Positions 25,746 to 33,704 of a DNA stretch of 64,000 nt are shown one piece after another. Under the pieces are notes generated by a model. The model saw nothing but the letters and a program-made list of their open reading frames with translations, had not been told where the DNA came from and made no database searches. Both the position numbers and the translations under genes were made by a program. Each line of letters starts with the position of its first letter. Within the stretch, counting starts at the first letter, position 1. Origin of the DNA: Sphingobacterium thalpophilum (lineage in GTDB: Bacteria > Bacteroidota > Bacteroidia > Sphingobacteriales > Sphingobacteriaceae); contig NZ_CP151087.1 of NCBI RefSeq assembly GCF_038396785.1, positions 4,898,001 to 4,962,000 of the forward strand, given 5' to 3'.

Positions 25746-27164
25746 CTAAGATTTCTTTCTTTTGATCAAAATATAACTCACATAGAGTAATATAAGCCAA
25801 ACAGGGATCAATTCTACCGGAAGTTTCATTCCTGTTATCCACATGATGCCAAGTACAGCGATCAAAAAGATCAGACAGATATAATTACTTAGGGGATATA
25901 GAAAGGATGGGAACTTGGTCCGCAAGTGGGCATCGAGTTTATTTTTTCTGAAATACAAATGTGTAATGGAAATCATGACCCAGTTTATAATCAGTGAAGA
26001 TACCACAAGCGACATCAAGATCTCCAAGGCATTTTTCGGCGCAATATAGTTGATAAATACACAGATCGCAGCGAAAAGTGCCGAGACCAAAATTGCGTTA
26101 ATAGGCGCATGATTCTTGTTGAGTTTCGAAAGAAAACGAGGGGCATTCCCCTGTTCTGCCAGTCCATATAGCATTCTGCTGTTGCTGTACACACTGCTAT
26201 TATATACTGATAATGCGGCGGTAAGGACAATGAGATTTAGCGCATTTGCGATAATTTTTGTGAAATAGAAAGTCTTTCCAAAGAGGGTAAATTCAAATCC
26301 ATTAAGTTTGTCAAATACCAGTACAAAGGGACTTGTATCGGCGGTGATATTCGTCCACGGTGTCAAAGAGAAAAGAATAATGAGTGCACCTACATAAAAG
26401 ATCAAGATCCGATAGATCACCTGGTTGGTCGCTTTGGGGATGTTCTTTTCGGGATGTTCGGCTTCTGCAGCAGTAATACCAACCAACTCTAGACCACCGA
26501 AAGAAAACATAATCAATGCCATGGCCGAAAGGAGACCTTCAAAATTGCCATCCGATGTTTCGTTAAACCAGCCTTTTGGAAAAAAACCGCCATGTGAAGT
26601 CAGGTTGCTGAGACTTGCCTGCTCACCTCCAGTACCGCTTACCAGTAAATATACGCCAAAAACAATCATTGCGATGATCGCAATAACCTTAATAATGGAA
26701 AACCAAAATTCCGTCTCGCCATAAATTTTGACAGAGGCAAGATTAAGGGCGTTGATTGCAAAGAAGAAAAATAAACTTGATGCCCATAGGGGTATTTCAG
26801 GCCACCAAAACTGCACATAAACACCTATTGCTGTGAGTTCGGCCATGCTCACCAAGATATACAGGACCCAATAGTTCCAGCCCGAAGCATAACCTGCAAA
26901 AGAACCCCAATATTTATTGGCGAAGTAGCTAAAACTTCCTGAAACAGGTTCTTCAACGACCATCTCGCCCAATTGGCGCATAATAAAAAAAGCAATAATT
27001 CCAGCGAAAGCATAGCCGAGTATAACTGCCGGCCCAGCCAGTGTGGCAGCCTTTCCGATACCTAGAAATAAGCCTGTACCAATTGCACCACCCAGGGCAA
27101 TTAATTGAATATGTCTATTTTGAAGTCCTCTTTTTAATTCTTCCTTATTGTTCTGTTTCTCCAT
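25746..27164 (-). CDS. Amino acid permease, AroP/PheP-like
   Basis: A 472-residue APC-superfamily transporter with 12 hydrophobic segments in the inner membrane. The family start NRHIQLIALGGAIGTGLFLG is followed by GSFSYFANKYWGSFAGYASGWNYW, TSPFVLVFD and SVYNSSVYSNSRMLYGLAEQGNAP. The closest pattern I can recall is AroP, the aromatic amino acid:H+ symporter of enterobacteria, so phenylalanine, tyrosine or tryptophan are likely substrates; other amino acids are possible. A structured leader lies upstream at 27193-27315. Confidence 0.82.
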   Translation of the reverse strand: MEKQNNKEELKRGLQNRHIQLIALGGAIGTGLFLGIGKAATLAGPAVILGYAFAGIIAFFIMRQLGEMVVEEPVSGSFSYFANKYWGSFAGYASGWNYWVLYILVSMAELTAIGVYVQFWWPEIPLWASSLFFFFAINALNLASVKIYGETEFWFSIIKVIAIIAMIVFGVYLLVSGTGGEQASLSNLTSHGGFFPKGWFNETSDGNFEGLLSAMALIMFSFGGLELVGITAAEAEHPEKNIPKATNQVIYRILIFYVGALIILFSLTPWTNITADTSPFVLVFDKLNGFEFTLFGKTFYFTKIIANALNLIVLTAALSVYNSSVYSNSRMLYGLAEQGNAPRFLSKLNKNHAPINAILVSALFAAICVFINYIAPKNALEILMSLVVSSLIINWVMISITHLYFRKNKLDAHLRTKFPSFLYPLSNYICLIFLIAVLGIMWITGMKLPVELIPVWLILLYVSYILIKRKKS

Positions 27165-27192
27165 GTGTATGGTTAATACGGTTACTAGTCTG

Positions 27193-27315
27193 TTTTGACC
27201 GATCCTTGGCAGGGGAAACCTGTGAAGACTTTACTCCTTACCAGAATCGAATTGGTCAAAATTGCTGCCGCTGTATGATGTGCCGACGAATAACGTGGCT
27301 CCCAGTGCATCTTTT
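27193..27315 (-). promoter_or_regulatory. Structured leader upstream of the AroP-like gene, type unknown
   Basis: On the minus strand TTTTGACC (27261-27254) pairs perfectly with GGTCAAAA (27200-27193). Inside lie a hairpin CAGG-tttcc-CCTG and other complementary stretches; just upstream is a second hairpin GCCACG-TTATT-CGTCGGC within GATG/CATC arms. The 5' leader is over 100 bases long and GC-richer than its surroundings. I recognise no known riboswitch family. The rest of the 27165-27549 gene-free stretch holds only AT-rich sequence and the hairpin at 27438. Confidence 0.45.
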
Positions 27316-27437
27316 GCCCTAAGCGCATAAAGTTAATAAAACACTTAGGTATTTGTGCACATTCTGTTGTGCTTTTAATGTATTTCGTTGTTTTTTTATA
27401 AACAATGGCCGGAGCCATGTTTTTGGCTAAGAAATAG

Positions 27438-27468
27438 AAAGCGCCGTAATTTGGAAATACGGCGCTTT
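27438..27468 (-). terminator. Hairpin ending the feo operon
   Basis: An 11-bp GC-rich stem (27438-27448 with 27458-27468) with a 9-base loop, about 80 bases after the last feo gene. The T run on the minus strand is broken (TTTCTATTTC), so termination may be weak. Confidence 0.55.
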
Positions 27469-27549
27469 ATGAATTAGTAGCTAGTGTGATTTTTGGCCAC
27501 TCTAGCTAATAACGAAATCTTATTTGCAAATGCTACTCAAAAAGATAAA

Positions 27550-27711
27550 TTAATTTGCTTTTTGTGTTTTTTCTACGCTGCAGTCGCATCCACAGCCTTT
27601 CGAGCAGCTCGACTTGCCCTTTAATGATTTTCGGACATTTTTAACGACATACCATACAGCCGCCAAAACGAGAATTCCTACGATGAGATATTGTACTGTT
27701 AAATTATCCAT
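27550..27711 (-). CDS. FeoB-associated Cys-rich membrane protein
   Basis: A 53-residue protein found by reading the gap after feoB: a short N-terminus MDNLTVQY, one membrane helix LIVGILVLAAVWYVV, a basic stretch KNVRKSLKGK, then a cysteine cluster SCSKGCGCDC. This is the small FeoB-associated Cys-rich protein seen behind feoB in many Bacteroidota and may hand iron or electrons to FeoB, though its function is not established. It starts 6 bases after the feoB stop. Confidence 0.88.
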   Translation of the reverse strand: MDNLTVQYLIVGILVLAAVWYVVKNVRKSLKGKSSCSKGCGCDCSVEKTQKAN

Positions 27712-27717
27712 AGCTTT

Positions 27718-29820
27718 TTATTTTAAAAGTTGATAAGCAATTAAGGCACTGAAATAGGCCAAACCTGTCATGAAACCAAGCTGTATTAAAGTCCATTTCC
27801 ATGAGCCTGTTTCCCTTTTTACTGCCGCAATTGTACTCATACATTGCATAGCAAAAGCATAGAACAGTAATAAGGATATACCGGAAGCTAAATTGTAAGC
27901 CGGTAAACCGGTATTCCGGTTAATTTCGCTTTTCATTTTGCCTAATACCGTTGTTTTAGATGCTTCATCTTCGATATCCACTTCATCACCAAGGCTATAT
28001 ACTGTTGCCATTGTGCCCACAAACACTTCACGGGCAGCAAAGGAAGAAATGAGACCTATGCCCATCTTCCAGTCATAGCCCAATGGTTTAACAACAGGTT
28101 CAATAGCCATGCCAAGATAACCAAGGAAGGAGTGTTCCAGACGATATGATGAAACTTCATGCTCCAAATCTGCTTCGGACAGGTTGGGGCTATTTTTTGT
28201 TACATATTCTTCTGCTTGGCTAAATTTGTCGTTTGGACCAAAACTACCTAATGCCCAGAGTATAACAGAAATGGCTAAAATAATTTTACCTGCGCCGAAG
28301 ACAAAGCTTGATGCTTTTTCCCAGACATTTAAGGCTACATTTTTCCAATCCGGAGTCTTATAGGTGGGGAGTTCAAAGATGAGAAATGATTTGTGTTTTG
28401 ATTTGATGACTTTGGTCAGGATAATCGCGGATAGCAAAGCTGCGAATATGCCAAGCAGGTACATCACAAACAATACAATCCCTTGTATTTGAAATCCTCC
28501 TAATTTCGTGTCCGGTATCACCAGTCCGATCAGAACGATATAAATAGGGAGACGCGCTGAGCAGGTCATAAAAGGTGTTACCAGAATAGTGACCAGTCTT
28601 TCTTTGCTATTTTCGATGTTACGCGCAGACATGACCGCAGGAACAGCACAGGCTACGCCCGAAATCAATGGAATCACTGATTTTCCATTTAGACCAAAGG
28701 GACGCAGCCAGCGGTCCATCAGGAAAACAACACGGCTCATATAGCCCGTTTCTTCCATGATCGAGATAAAGATGTATAAAATAACAATCTGTGGAATGAA
28801 GATTACAATTCCGCCAATACCTTTGATAATACCATTGCTGAGCAAGTCGGTTAACGGCCCTGCTGGCAATGCTGTTTGTATATAGGCTGCAAGATCACCA
28901 AATAAACCGTCGATAAAATCCATGGCTGGTCCAGACCAGGTATAAATTGCCTGGAAGATTAAAAAGAGGATGCCAAAGAAGATGACGTAACCAAAGATTG
29001 GGTGAAGCAGGATGCTATCAATCGTATTGGTCTTGTTTTTATTCGAGGATTCATCCTTTACATAAATTTCGGCAAGGCTGCTATCTAGGGATTTACTGCG
29101 CAATATGGCTTCGTCTTTTTGCAGCTTCTCGGCCCGCAATTGATATTTTTCACGGATTTGCTGGATAGCCTGATTTTTTTCTTTCGATAAAAAGGATACT
29201 TCGCCTTTGGCTAGGTATTGCCAGGTGTGGTATTCCGTATCTAATGGGAAAAGACGTTTAGTTTCCTCTAATGCCGCATCAGCTTCCGTTGGTAGACTGA
29301 ATTTGCTGATATACATGGGCGGAACAGCATCAAAGTTTTTGATCAGCTGATCGATACCTTGCCCCGTACGCGCATTGGTTTCGTATACTTTTGTATTTAA
29401 TAGGTGTTCAAGTTTCTGAACATCGATTGTAATTCCCTTTTCTTTGGCTTCATCGATCATATTGATGACAAAGATGGCCGGCAGGCCGAGCTCCCGGGCT
29501 TGTTGATAAAGAATAATAGACCGTTTTAGGTTCGTAGGTTCAGCGACGACAACGACGAGGTTTGGTCTGAAACTACTTTCTTTATTGACTAAAGTGTTGA
29601 AAACAACTTCTTCGTCCAATGAACTTGGGAACAGGGTATATGTGCCCGGTAAGTCAATAATACGATAAACTTTGTTGTTGGCTTTAACTTGCCCCTCACG
29701 TTTTTCGACCGTAATACCGGGATAATTTCCTACTTTCTGATTTAATTTTGTAATCCGGTTAAATAGCGATGTTTTACCCACATTTGGATTACCCAAAAGT
29801 GCAATAATCGGGTTATTCAT
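27718..29820 (-). CDS. feoB: Ferrous iron transporter FeoB
   Basis: A 700-residue Fe(II) transporter of the inner membrane. The N-terminal G domain shows GNPNVGKTS (residues 11-19), the G3 box DLPGTYTL and the G4 box NMIDEAK; a spacer of helices follows to about residue 265, then the membrane part with the two Gate regions, including CAVPAVMSARNI and FMTCSARLPIY with its conserved cysteine. Its ATG overlaps the feoA stop by one base (TAATG), so the two are coupled. Confidence 0.96.
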   Translation of the reverse strand: MNNPIIALLGNPNVGKTSLFNRITKLNQKVGNYPGITVEKREGQVKANNKVYRIIDLPGTYTLFPSSLDEEVVFNTLVNKESSFRPNLVVVVAEPTNLKRSIILYQQARELGLPAIFVINMIDEAKEKGITIDVQKLEHLLNTKVYETNARTGQGIDQLIKNFDAVPPMYISKFSLPTEADAALEETKRLFPLDTEYHTWQYLAKGEVSFLSKEKNQAIQQIREKYQLRAEKLQKDEAILRSKSLDSSLAEIYVKDESSNKNKTNTIDSILLHPIFGYVIFFGILFLIFQAIYTWSGPAMDFIDGLFGDLAAYIQTALPAGPLTDLLSNGIIKGIGGIVIFIPQIVILYIFISIMEETGYMSRVVFLMDRWLRPFGLNGKSVIPLISGVACAVPAVMSARNIENSKERLVTILVTPFMTCSARLPIYIVLIGLVIPDTKLGGFQIQGIVLFVMYLLGIFAALLSAIILTKVIKSKHKSFLIFELPTYKTPDWKNVALNVWEKASSFVFGAGKIILAISVILWALGSFGPNDKFSQAEEYVTKNSPNLSEADLEHEVSSYRLEHSFLGYLGMAIEPVVKPLGYDWKMGIGLISSFAAREVFVGTMATVYSLGDEVDIEDEASKTTVLGKMKSEINRNTGLPAYNLASGISLLLFYAFAMQCMSTIAAVKRETGSWKWTLIQLGFMTGLAYFSALIAYQLLK

Positions 29821-30059
29821 TATTTCTGATCAATAAGGATGACTTTGGCTTCTGATTTGCGGATAGCAATTAAGGCGTTATTAGCATTAATATTTAGACA
29901 TATAGGACCGTCCAAAGGTGCGATATGTTTCACCTCTACTTCAGTACCGGGAATAAACCCCAATTCGAAAAATTTAGCTGGAATTTCGTGTGAATCAAAA
30001 TCTATAATTACCGCTTTTTCCCCTTTTTTTAGCTTATCTAAGCTAGTTCTATTACGCAT
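29820..30059 (-). CDS. feoA: Ferrous iron transport accessory protein FeoA
   Basis: A 79-residue SH3-like cytosolic protein needed for FeoB function. LDKLKKGEKAVIIDFDSH, FFELGFIPGTEVEVKHIAPLDG-type features and ALIAIRKSEAKVI match the family. It is the first gene of the operon feoA-feoB-Cys-rich protein and its promoter region holds an iron-box-like palindrome. Confidence 0.93.
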   Translation of the reverse strand: MRNRTSLDKLKKGEKAVIIDFDSHEIPAKFFELGFIPGTEVEVKHIAPLDGPICLNINANNALIAIRKSEAKVILIDQK

Positions 30060-30081
30060 TTGCCTGTTTTTTTGAATTCTT

Positions 30082-30089
30082 CAAATATA
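30082..30089 (-). promoter_or_regulatory. -7 box of the feoA promoter
   Basis: TATATTTG on the minus strand, 22 bases before feoA. The palindrome at 30105-30119 covers the space between this box and the -33 position. Confidence 0.55.
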
Positions 30090-30104
30090 CAGAATTTCTA
30101 CCAT

Positions 30105-30119
30105 TTAGAATGATTCTAA
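30105..30119. promoter_or_regulatory. Iron-box-like palindrome (7-1-7) between feoA and marR
   Basis: TTAGAATGATTCTAA is a perfect 7-1-7 palindrome. Fur and DtxR operators have this layout. A degenerate second copy (TTCAGAACGATT) lies at 30162-30173 near the marR start, so both divergent promoters may respond to iron. The regulator is not in the window. Confidence 0.6.
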
Positions 30120-30150
30120 TGTCATAGTTATGTATTTAGTAAAAAACAGC

Positions 30151-30158
30151 TATCTTTA
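30151..30158 (+). promoter_or_regulatory. -7 box for the MarR-family gene
   Basis: TATCTTTA, one base from TAnnTTTG, 29 bases before the start codon. Confidence 0.4.
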
Positions 30159-30187
30159 CTATTCAGAACGATTAATTATCAACCAGA

Positions 30188-30637
30188 ATGAAGATTGAGG
30201 ACGAAATCAAAGTAAGTAAATTCAGCAATGAATGGCATCGTTGTACGGTAAATATTCTTTACACGTACAATTGGATTAACAATGAGCTTGAACAGCGTGC
30301 TGCCAAAGAAGGAATCACTTTGAAACAGTTTAATGTCTTGCGCATATTGAGGGGCCAATATCCCAAGCCTGCAACCAATAATCTGATTAAATCAAGAATG
30401 TTGAGTACTACCCCGGACATCTCGCGTATGATTGATCGCATGGTTTCCAAAGAATTGGTTTCACGTTGTCAATCGGGTGGTGATAAAAGGGCAGTGGATT
30501 TGGTTATCACTGAGAAGGGCCTCGAGATTCTTAAGAGTTTAGATGAGGATATGTTGATGAAGGATCTTTTACCCGATCGAATTAGCGAAGAAGAGGCAAT
30601 GACTTTAAGTGCACTGTTGGATAAACTTCGCGGCTAA
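30188..30637 (+). CDS. MarR-family transcriptional regulator
   Basis: A 149-residue winged-helix regulator. The DNA-binding part covers about residues 35-105 (ITLKQFNVLRILRGQYP, LSTTPDISRMIDRMVSKELVSR, then the wing GGDKRAVDLVITEKG); helices at both ends form the dimer. It is divergent from feoA and shares its 128-base control region, so a role in iron or stress control is possible but unproven. It runs into the ZIP gene on the other strand with 5 bases between the stops. Confidence 0.88.
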   Translation: MKIEDEIKVSKFSNEWHRCTVNILYTYNWINNELEQRAAKEGITLKQFNVLRILRGQYPKPATNNLIKSRMLSTTPDISRMIDRMVSKELVSRCQSGGDKRAVDLVITEKGLEILKSLDEDMLMKDLLPDRISEEEAMTLSALLDKLRG

Positions 30638-30642
30638 AGAAA

Positions 30643-31452
30643 TTAATGCGCATGGTCATGATGTTCATGATCATGCGGTTGTTGATGCTGATCGTGCCCA
30701 TGATCATGTTCTCCGACAAATAAGAAACTTCCGAGTGCAATAGCAACACCGGCTATCACAGCAATCATTTTCTTTTTATTGAATTTATGATGGTCAATTG
30801 AGCCCGATTCAAAAAGTATCGTTGTCGATATGTGCAAGAAGATACCAATAACCACGGCCATGATTTTATCAAAATATTGCTGGATATTGCCTACTTCACC
30901 TGCACTGATGGCTTTGCTCAGCAAAAAGCCAAAAGGGGTCATTGCTGCAAATAAAGCTAGTGTAATGAGGATGGTGTTTTTCTTTAAATGCGTGCTTATT
31001 AGAATACTTCCCAATGCAAATGCCGCCGGAATGTGGTGGATGGATATGCCTAGTGCAAGTTCAGTCTGATGTGTTGCCGCGAGTGGCATGCCTTCAAGGA
31101 AAGCATGAAGACATAGACTGAACATAATACCTATTGGAAAACGATGATTGTGGTGGTCGTGATCATTGTCGGTATGGATATGGCCATGCTCGATCCCTTG
31201 GGAGAACTGTTCAAGAAAGAGCTGGAAAAGAAATCCAGCAAGCACATAAATACCCAATACCTCAGGTGAAGTATTGTTAGACTGATAGACATGCGGAATG
31301 AGGTGCAGTACCGTAATAGAGAATAAATAGGCTCCACTGAAAGAAAGGATGAGTTTAAGGAAACTGGTTCCTTTCTTTTGTACAAAAAATACAGCAATTC
31401 CACTTGCAAATGCAGGTATGAATAAAATTAAAATCAATAAAATTGAATTCAT
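30643..31452 (-). CDS. ZIP-family divalent metal transporter
   Basis: A 269-residue membrane protein of the ZIP family. The His-rich loop GHIHTDNDHDHHNHRF separates the N-terminal helices, and the C-terminus is a 20-residue stretch of alternating His and Asp/Glu. The transport helices carry CLHAFLEGMPLAA and ISIHHIPAAFALG with the His and Glu metal ligands (HNxxD/HxxxE-like). Zinc is the usual substrate. Its ATG overlaps the PAP2 gene stop by one base. Confidence 0.85.
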   Translation of the reverse strand: MNSILLILILFIPAFASGIAVFFVQKKGTSFLKLILSFSGAYLFSITVLHLIPHVYQSNNTSPEVLGIYVLAGFLFQLFLEQFSQGIEHGHIHTDNDHDHHNHRFPIGIMFSLCLHAFLEGMPLAATHQTELALGISIHHIPAAFALGSILISTHLKKNTILITLALFAAMTPFGFLLSKAISAGEVGNIQQYFDKIMAVVIGIFLHISTTILFESGSIDHHKFNKKKMIAVIAGVAIALGSFLFVGEHDHGHDQHQQPHDHEHHDHAH

Positions 31453-32051
31453 TATACGTGTTCAGTTTTAAAAAAGCTAGGCACAAACCGTTTGAATAAG
31501 TAGCCTGTTGCCAATCCAACCAGGATACCTAAGGCTGAACCACAGAGGACATCAAACGGGTAATGGACACCAACATAAATTTGAGAGACTGAAATTAGGG
31601 TTGCCCAGGTAATACAAAGCCAAAGCACATGTTTCCATCTTCTCCGGAAAAGTACAATCCAGAAAAAAGCAAGGGAAAAATGATTGGCCGCATGAGAGGA
31701 GGTAAAGCTAAAGCCGGAGCCGCATCGCACCCGGATGTTGACATTTTCTTTAAACTCCACGTCGTTACACGGTCTAATCCTTTTTACAGTCTTTTTGATC
31801 AAATGAGATGATATACCATCGGAAATTCCGAAGGTAACCAAGGTCATGGCAACAATTAGAATTCCCGTTTTTCCATAGGTCTTTATGAAAAATATGATCA
31901 GAAATAAATACAAGGGGGCCCAGGTATATGGATTGCGTAGTATAGGCAATAACCAATCAAACACGGGGTTACTCAAGCCCTGATTAATGGCCAGAAAAAT
32001 CTCTTGATCGATGTGTACTAATTGTTGAATCATAAATGTTGTTGATGACAA
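31452..32051 (-). CDS. PAP2-family membrane phosphatase
   Basis: A 199-residue membrane protein with the three PAP2 phosphatase motifs: KKTVKRIRP (motif 1), SFTSSHAANHF (motif 2) and HYPFDVLCG (motif 3). Members remove phosphate from phosphatidate, undecaprenyl diphosphate or phosphatidylglycerophosphate; the substrate here is open. It is cotranscribed with the ZIP gene. Confidence 0.88.
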   Translation of the reverse strand: MSSTTFMIQQLVHIDQEIFLAINQGLSNPVFDWLLPILRNPYTWAPLYLFLIIFFIKTYGKTGILIVAMTLVTFGISDGISSHLIKKTVKRIRPCNDVEFKENVNIRVRCGSGFSFTSSHAANHFSLAFFWIVLFRRRWKHVLWLCITWATLISVSQIYVGVHYPFDVLCGSALGILVGLATGYLFKRFVPSFFKTEHV

Positions 32052-32132
32052 TGAAATTCCTAAACTTTAAAAACTCACTTTTCAAAAGTAAAAATAATTT
32101 CATTGCAAACGGTTGTTTCTTTTAAAAACAAC

Positions 32133-32150
32133 TTTGTTGCAACAAATATA
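32133..32150 (-). promoter_or_regulatory. Palindrome TTTGTTGCAACAAA overlapping a -7 box
   Basis: A perfect 14-bp palindrome at 32133-32146 overlaps TATATTTG (minus strand, 32143-32150), the likely -7 box for the PAP2-ZIP operon 92 bases downstream. A bound protein would block this promoter. Confidence 0.45.
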
Positions 32151-32191
32151 CGTTAAATATTCCTTAATTATAATTTTAATTCGATATTTTA

Positions 32192-32221
32192 TTGCCATTG
32201 TGCTAAATTTACACGTTACTC
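32192..32221 (+). promoter_or_regulatory. Promoter of glmM
   Basis: TTG at 32192-32194 and TAAATTTA at 32214-32221 with a 19-base spacer, 12 bases before the glmM ATG. The last base differs from TAnnTTTG. Confidence 0.45.
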
Positions 32222-32233
32222 AATTCAAAAGAA

Positions 32234-33616
32234 ATGACTTTAATTAAATCAATATCAGGAATACGAGGTACGATAGGCGGGCGTGCTGGAGAGGCACTTA
32301 CCCCAATAGATATCGTTAAGTTTACAGCTGCTTATGGCAAAATAATTGTTAAGCAGAGTGGTATCAAAAAAATTGTTGTTGGAAGAGATGCGCGTGTTTC
32401 TGGTGAGATGGTAAGTAATTTGGTGATTGGTACCTTGCAAAGCATCGGTGTTGATGTGGTTGATTTAGGTCTTTCAACAACGCCAACGGTAGAGATCGCT
32501 GTACCTATGGAAAAAGCTGCTGGTGGTATTATTTTGACTGCTTCACACAATCCAGGTCAATGGAATGCGCTAAAGTTACTGAATGCAAAGGGCGAATTTA
32601 TTTCAGATGCCGAAGGGCAAGAGGTATTGGCCCTTGGTGAATCCTTAGACTTTGATTTTTCCGAAGTTGAAGCATTAGGACAGGTTCATAAAGACTATTC
32701 ATATTTACAGAAACATGTAGACGCTGTATTAGCGTTGGAATATGTTGATAAGGAAGCTATTAAAGCCGCTAATTTTAAAGTTGCTTTGGATGCCGTAAAC
32801 AGTACAGGTGGTACATTTATACCTGCCTTATTGGATGCGCTTGGTGTGCAGACAATCTATAAAATCCATTGTGAGCCGAATGGTCAGTTTCCGCATAATC
32901 CCGAACCATTAAAAGAGAATTTGACAGATCTATCAGCTGCGGTTATTGAAAACAAAGCTGATTTAGGGATTGCTGTAGATCCAGATGTAGATCGATTGGT
33001 CTTTATGATGGAGGATGGTGAGTTATTTGGTGAAGAATATACCTTAGTGGCCGTAGCAGATTATTTATTGCAGCATAAAAAAGGAAATACAGTTTCTAAT
33101 TTATCTTCTACACGCGCACTGCGTGATGTGACTAAAGCACATGGTGGCGAATATTATGCCGCTGCTGTTGGTGAAGTCAACGTGGTTACAAAGATGAAGG
33201 AAGTGGATGCGGTAATTGGCGGAGAAGGAAATGGCGGTGTTATCTATCCTGCATCTCACTATGGCCGTGATGCACTGGTAGGGGTAGCGATCTTCTTGAC
33301 ACATCTGGCTAAACTTGGTAAAAAAGCCTCCGAATACCGCGCCTCTTTACCGCAGTACTTTATGTCAAAAAACAAGATTACACTGACTCCGGAATTGGAC
33401 ATTGACAACTTATTGGCCAAAATGGAGGAAAAATATAAAAATGAAGACCATTCAACAATCGATGGATTGAAAATAGACTTTGAAAATGAATGGGTTCATT
33501 TACGTAAATCGAATACCGAACCGATTATTCGGATTTACTCGGAGGGACCTACGCCTGAAGCTGCTGAGCAGATCGCGCAGAAGATTATCCGCGAAATTGA
33601 AGAAATAATTAAATAA
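32234..33616 (+). CDS. glmM: Phosphoglucosamine mutase
   Basis: A 460-residue alpha-D-phosphohexomutase that makes glucosamine-1-phosphate for cell-wall precursors. The start SISGIRGTIGG, the phosphoserine loop ILTASHNPGQWN (Ser near 102), the metal loop AVDPDVDRLVF, the sugar loop GGEGNGGVIYP and the phosphate loop RKSNTEPIIRIY are all in order. Bacteroidota GlmM has this length. Phosphomannomutase activity is the alternative. Confidence 0.88.
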   Translation: MTLIKSISGIRGTIGGRAGEALTPIDIVKFTAAYGKIIVKQSGIKKIVVGRDARVSGEMVSNLVIGTLQSIGVDVVDLGLSTTPTVEIAVPMEKAAGGIILTASHNPGQWNALKLLNAKGEFISDAEGQEVLALGESLDFDFSEVEALGQVHKDYSYLQKHVDAVLALEYVDKEAIKAANFKVALDAVNSTGGTFIPALLDALGVQTIYKIHCEPNGQFPHNPEPLKENLTDLSAAVIENKADLGIAVDPDVDRLVFMMEDGELFGEEYTLVAVADYLLQHKKGNTVSNLSSTRALRDVTKAHGGEYYAAAVGEVNVVTKMKEVDAVIGGEGNGGVIYPASHYGRDALVGVAIFLTHLAKLGKKASEYRASLPQYFMSKNKITLTPELDIDNLLAKMEEKYKNEDHSTIDGLKIDFENEWVHLRKSNTEPIIRIYSEGPTPEAAEQIAQKIIREIEEIIK

Positions 33617-33620
33617 AGAT

Positions 33621-33646
33621 AAAAAGCTGCCTATGCAGCTTTTTGT
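33621..33646 (+). terminator. Rho-independent terminator after glmM
   Basis: AAAAAGCTGC and GCAGCTTTTT arms with a 4-base loop and a T run, 4 bases after the stop. Confidence 0.85.
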
Positions 33647-33704
33647 TTTAAGACTGATCTCATCGGAAGAGGATTGTCTTAGCTATTACGAAGTTTTATA
33701 ATGT

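Noticed and set aside
27185..27418. A 77-codon frame on the minus strand before the AroP-like gene
   Set aside because: It lies across the structured leader, has no family pattern and no start signal; more likely untranslated.
32104..32117. Second LacI-type operator (TGCAAACGGTTGTT)
   Set aside because: Imperfect palindrome far from sugar genes; too weak to list as a site.
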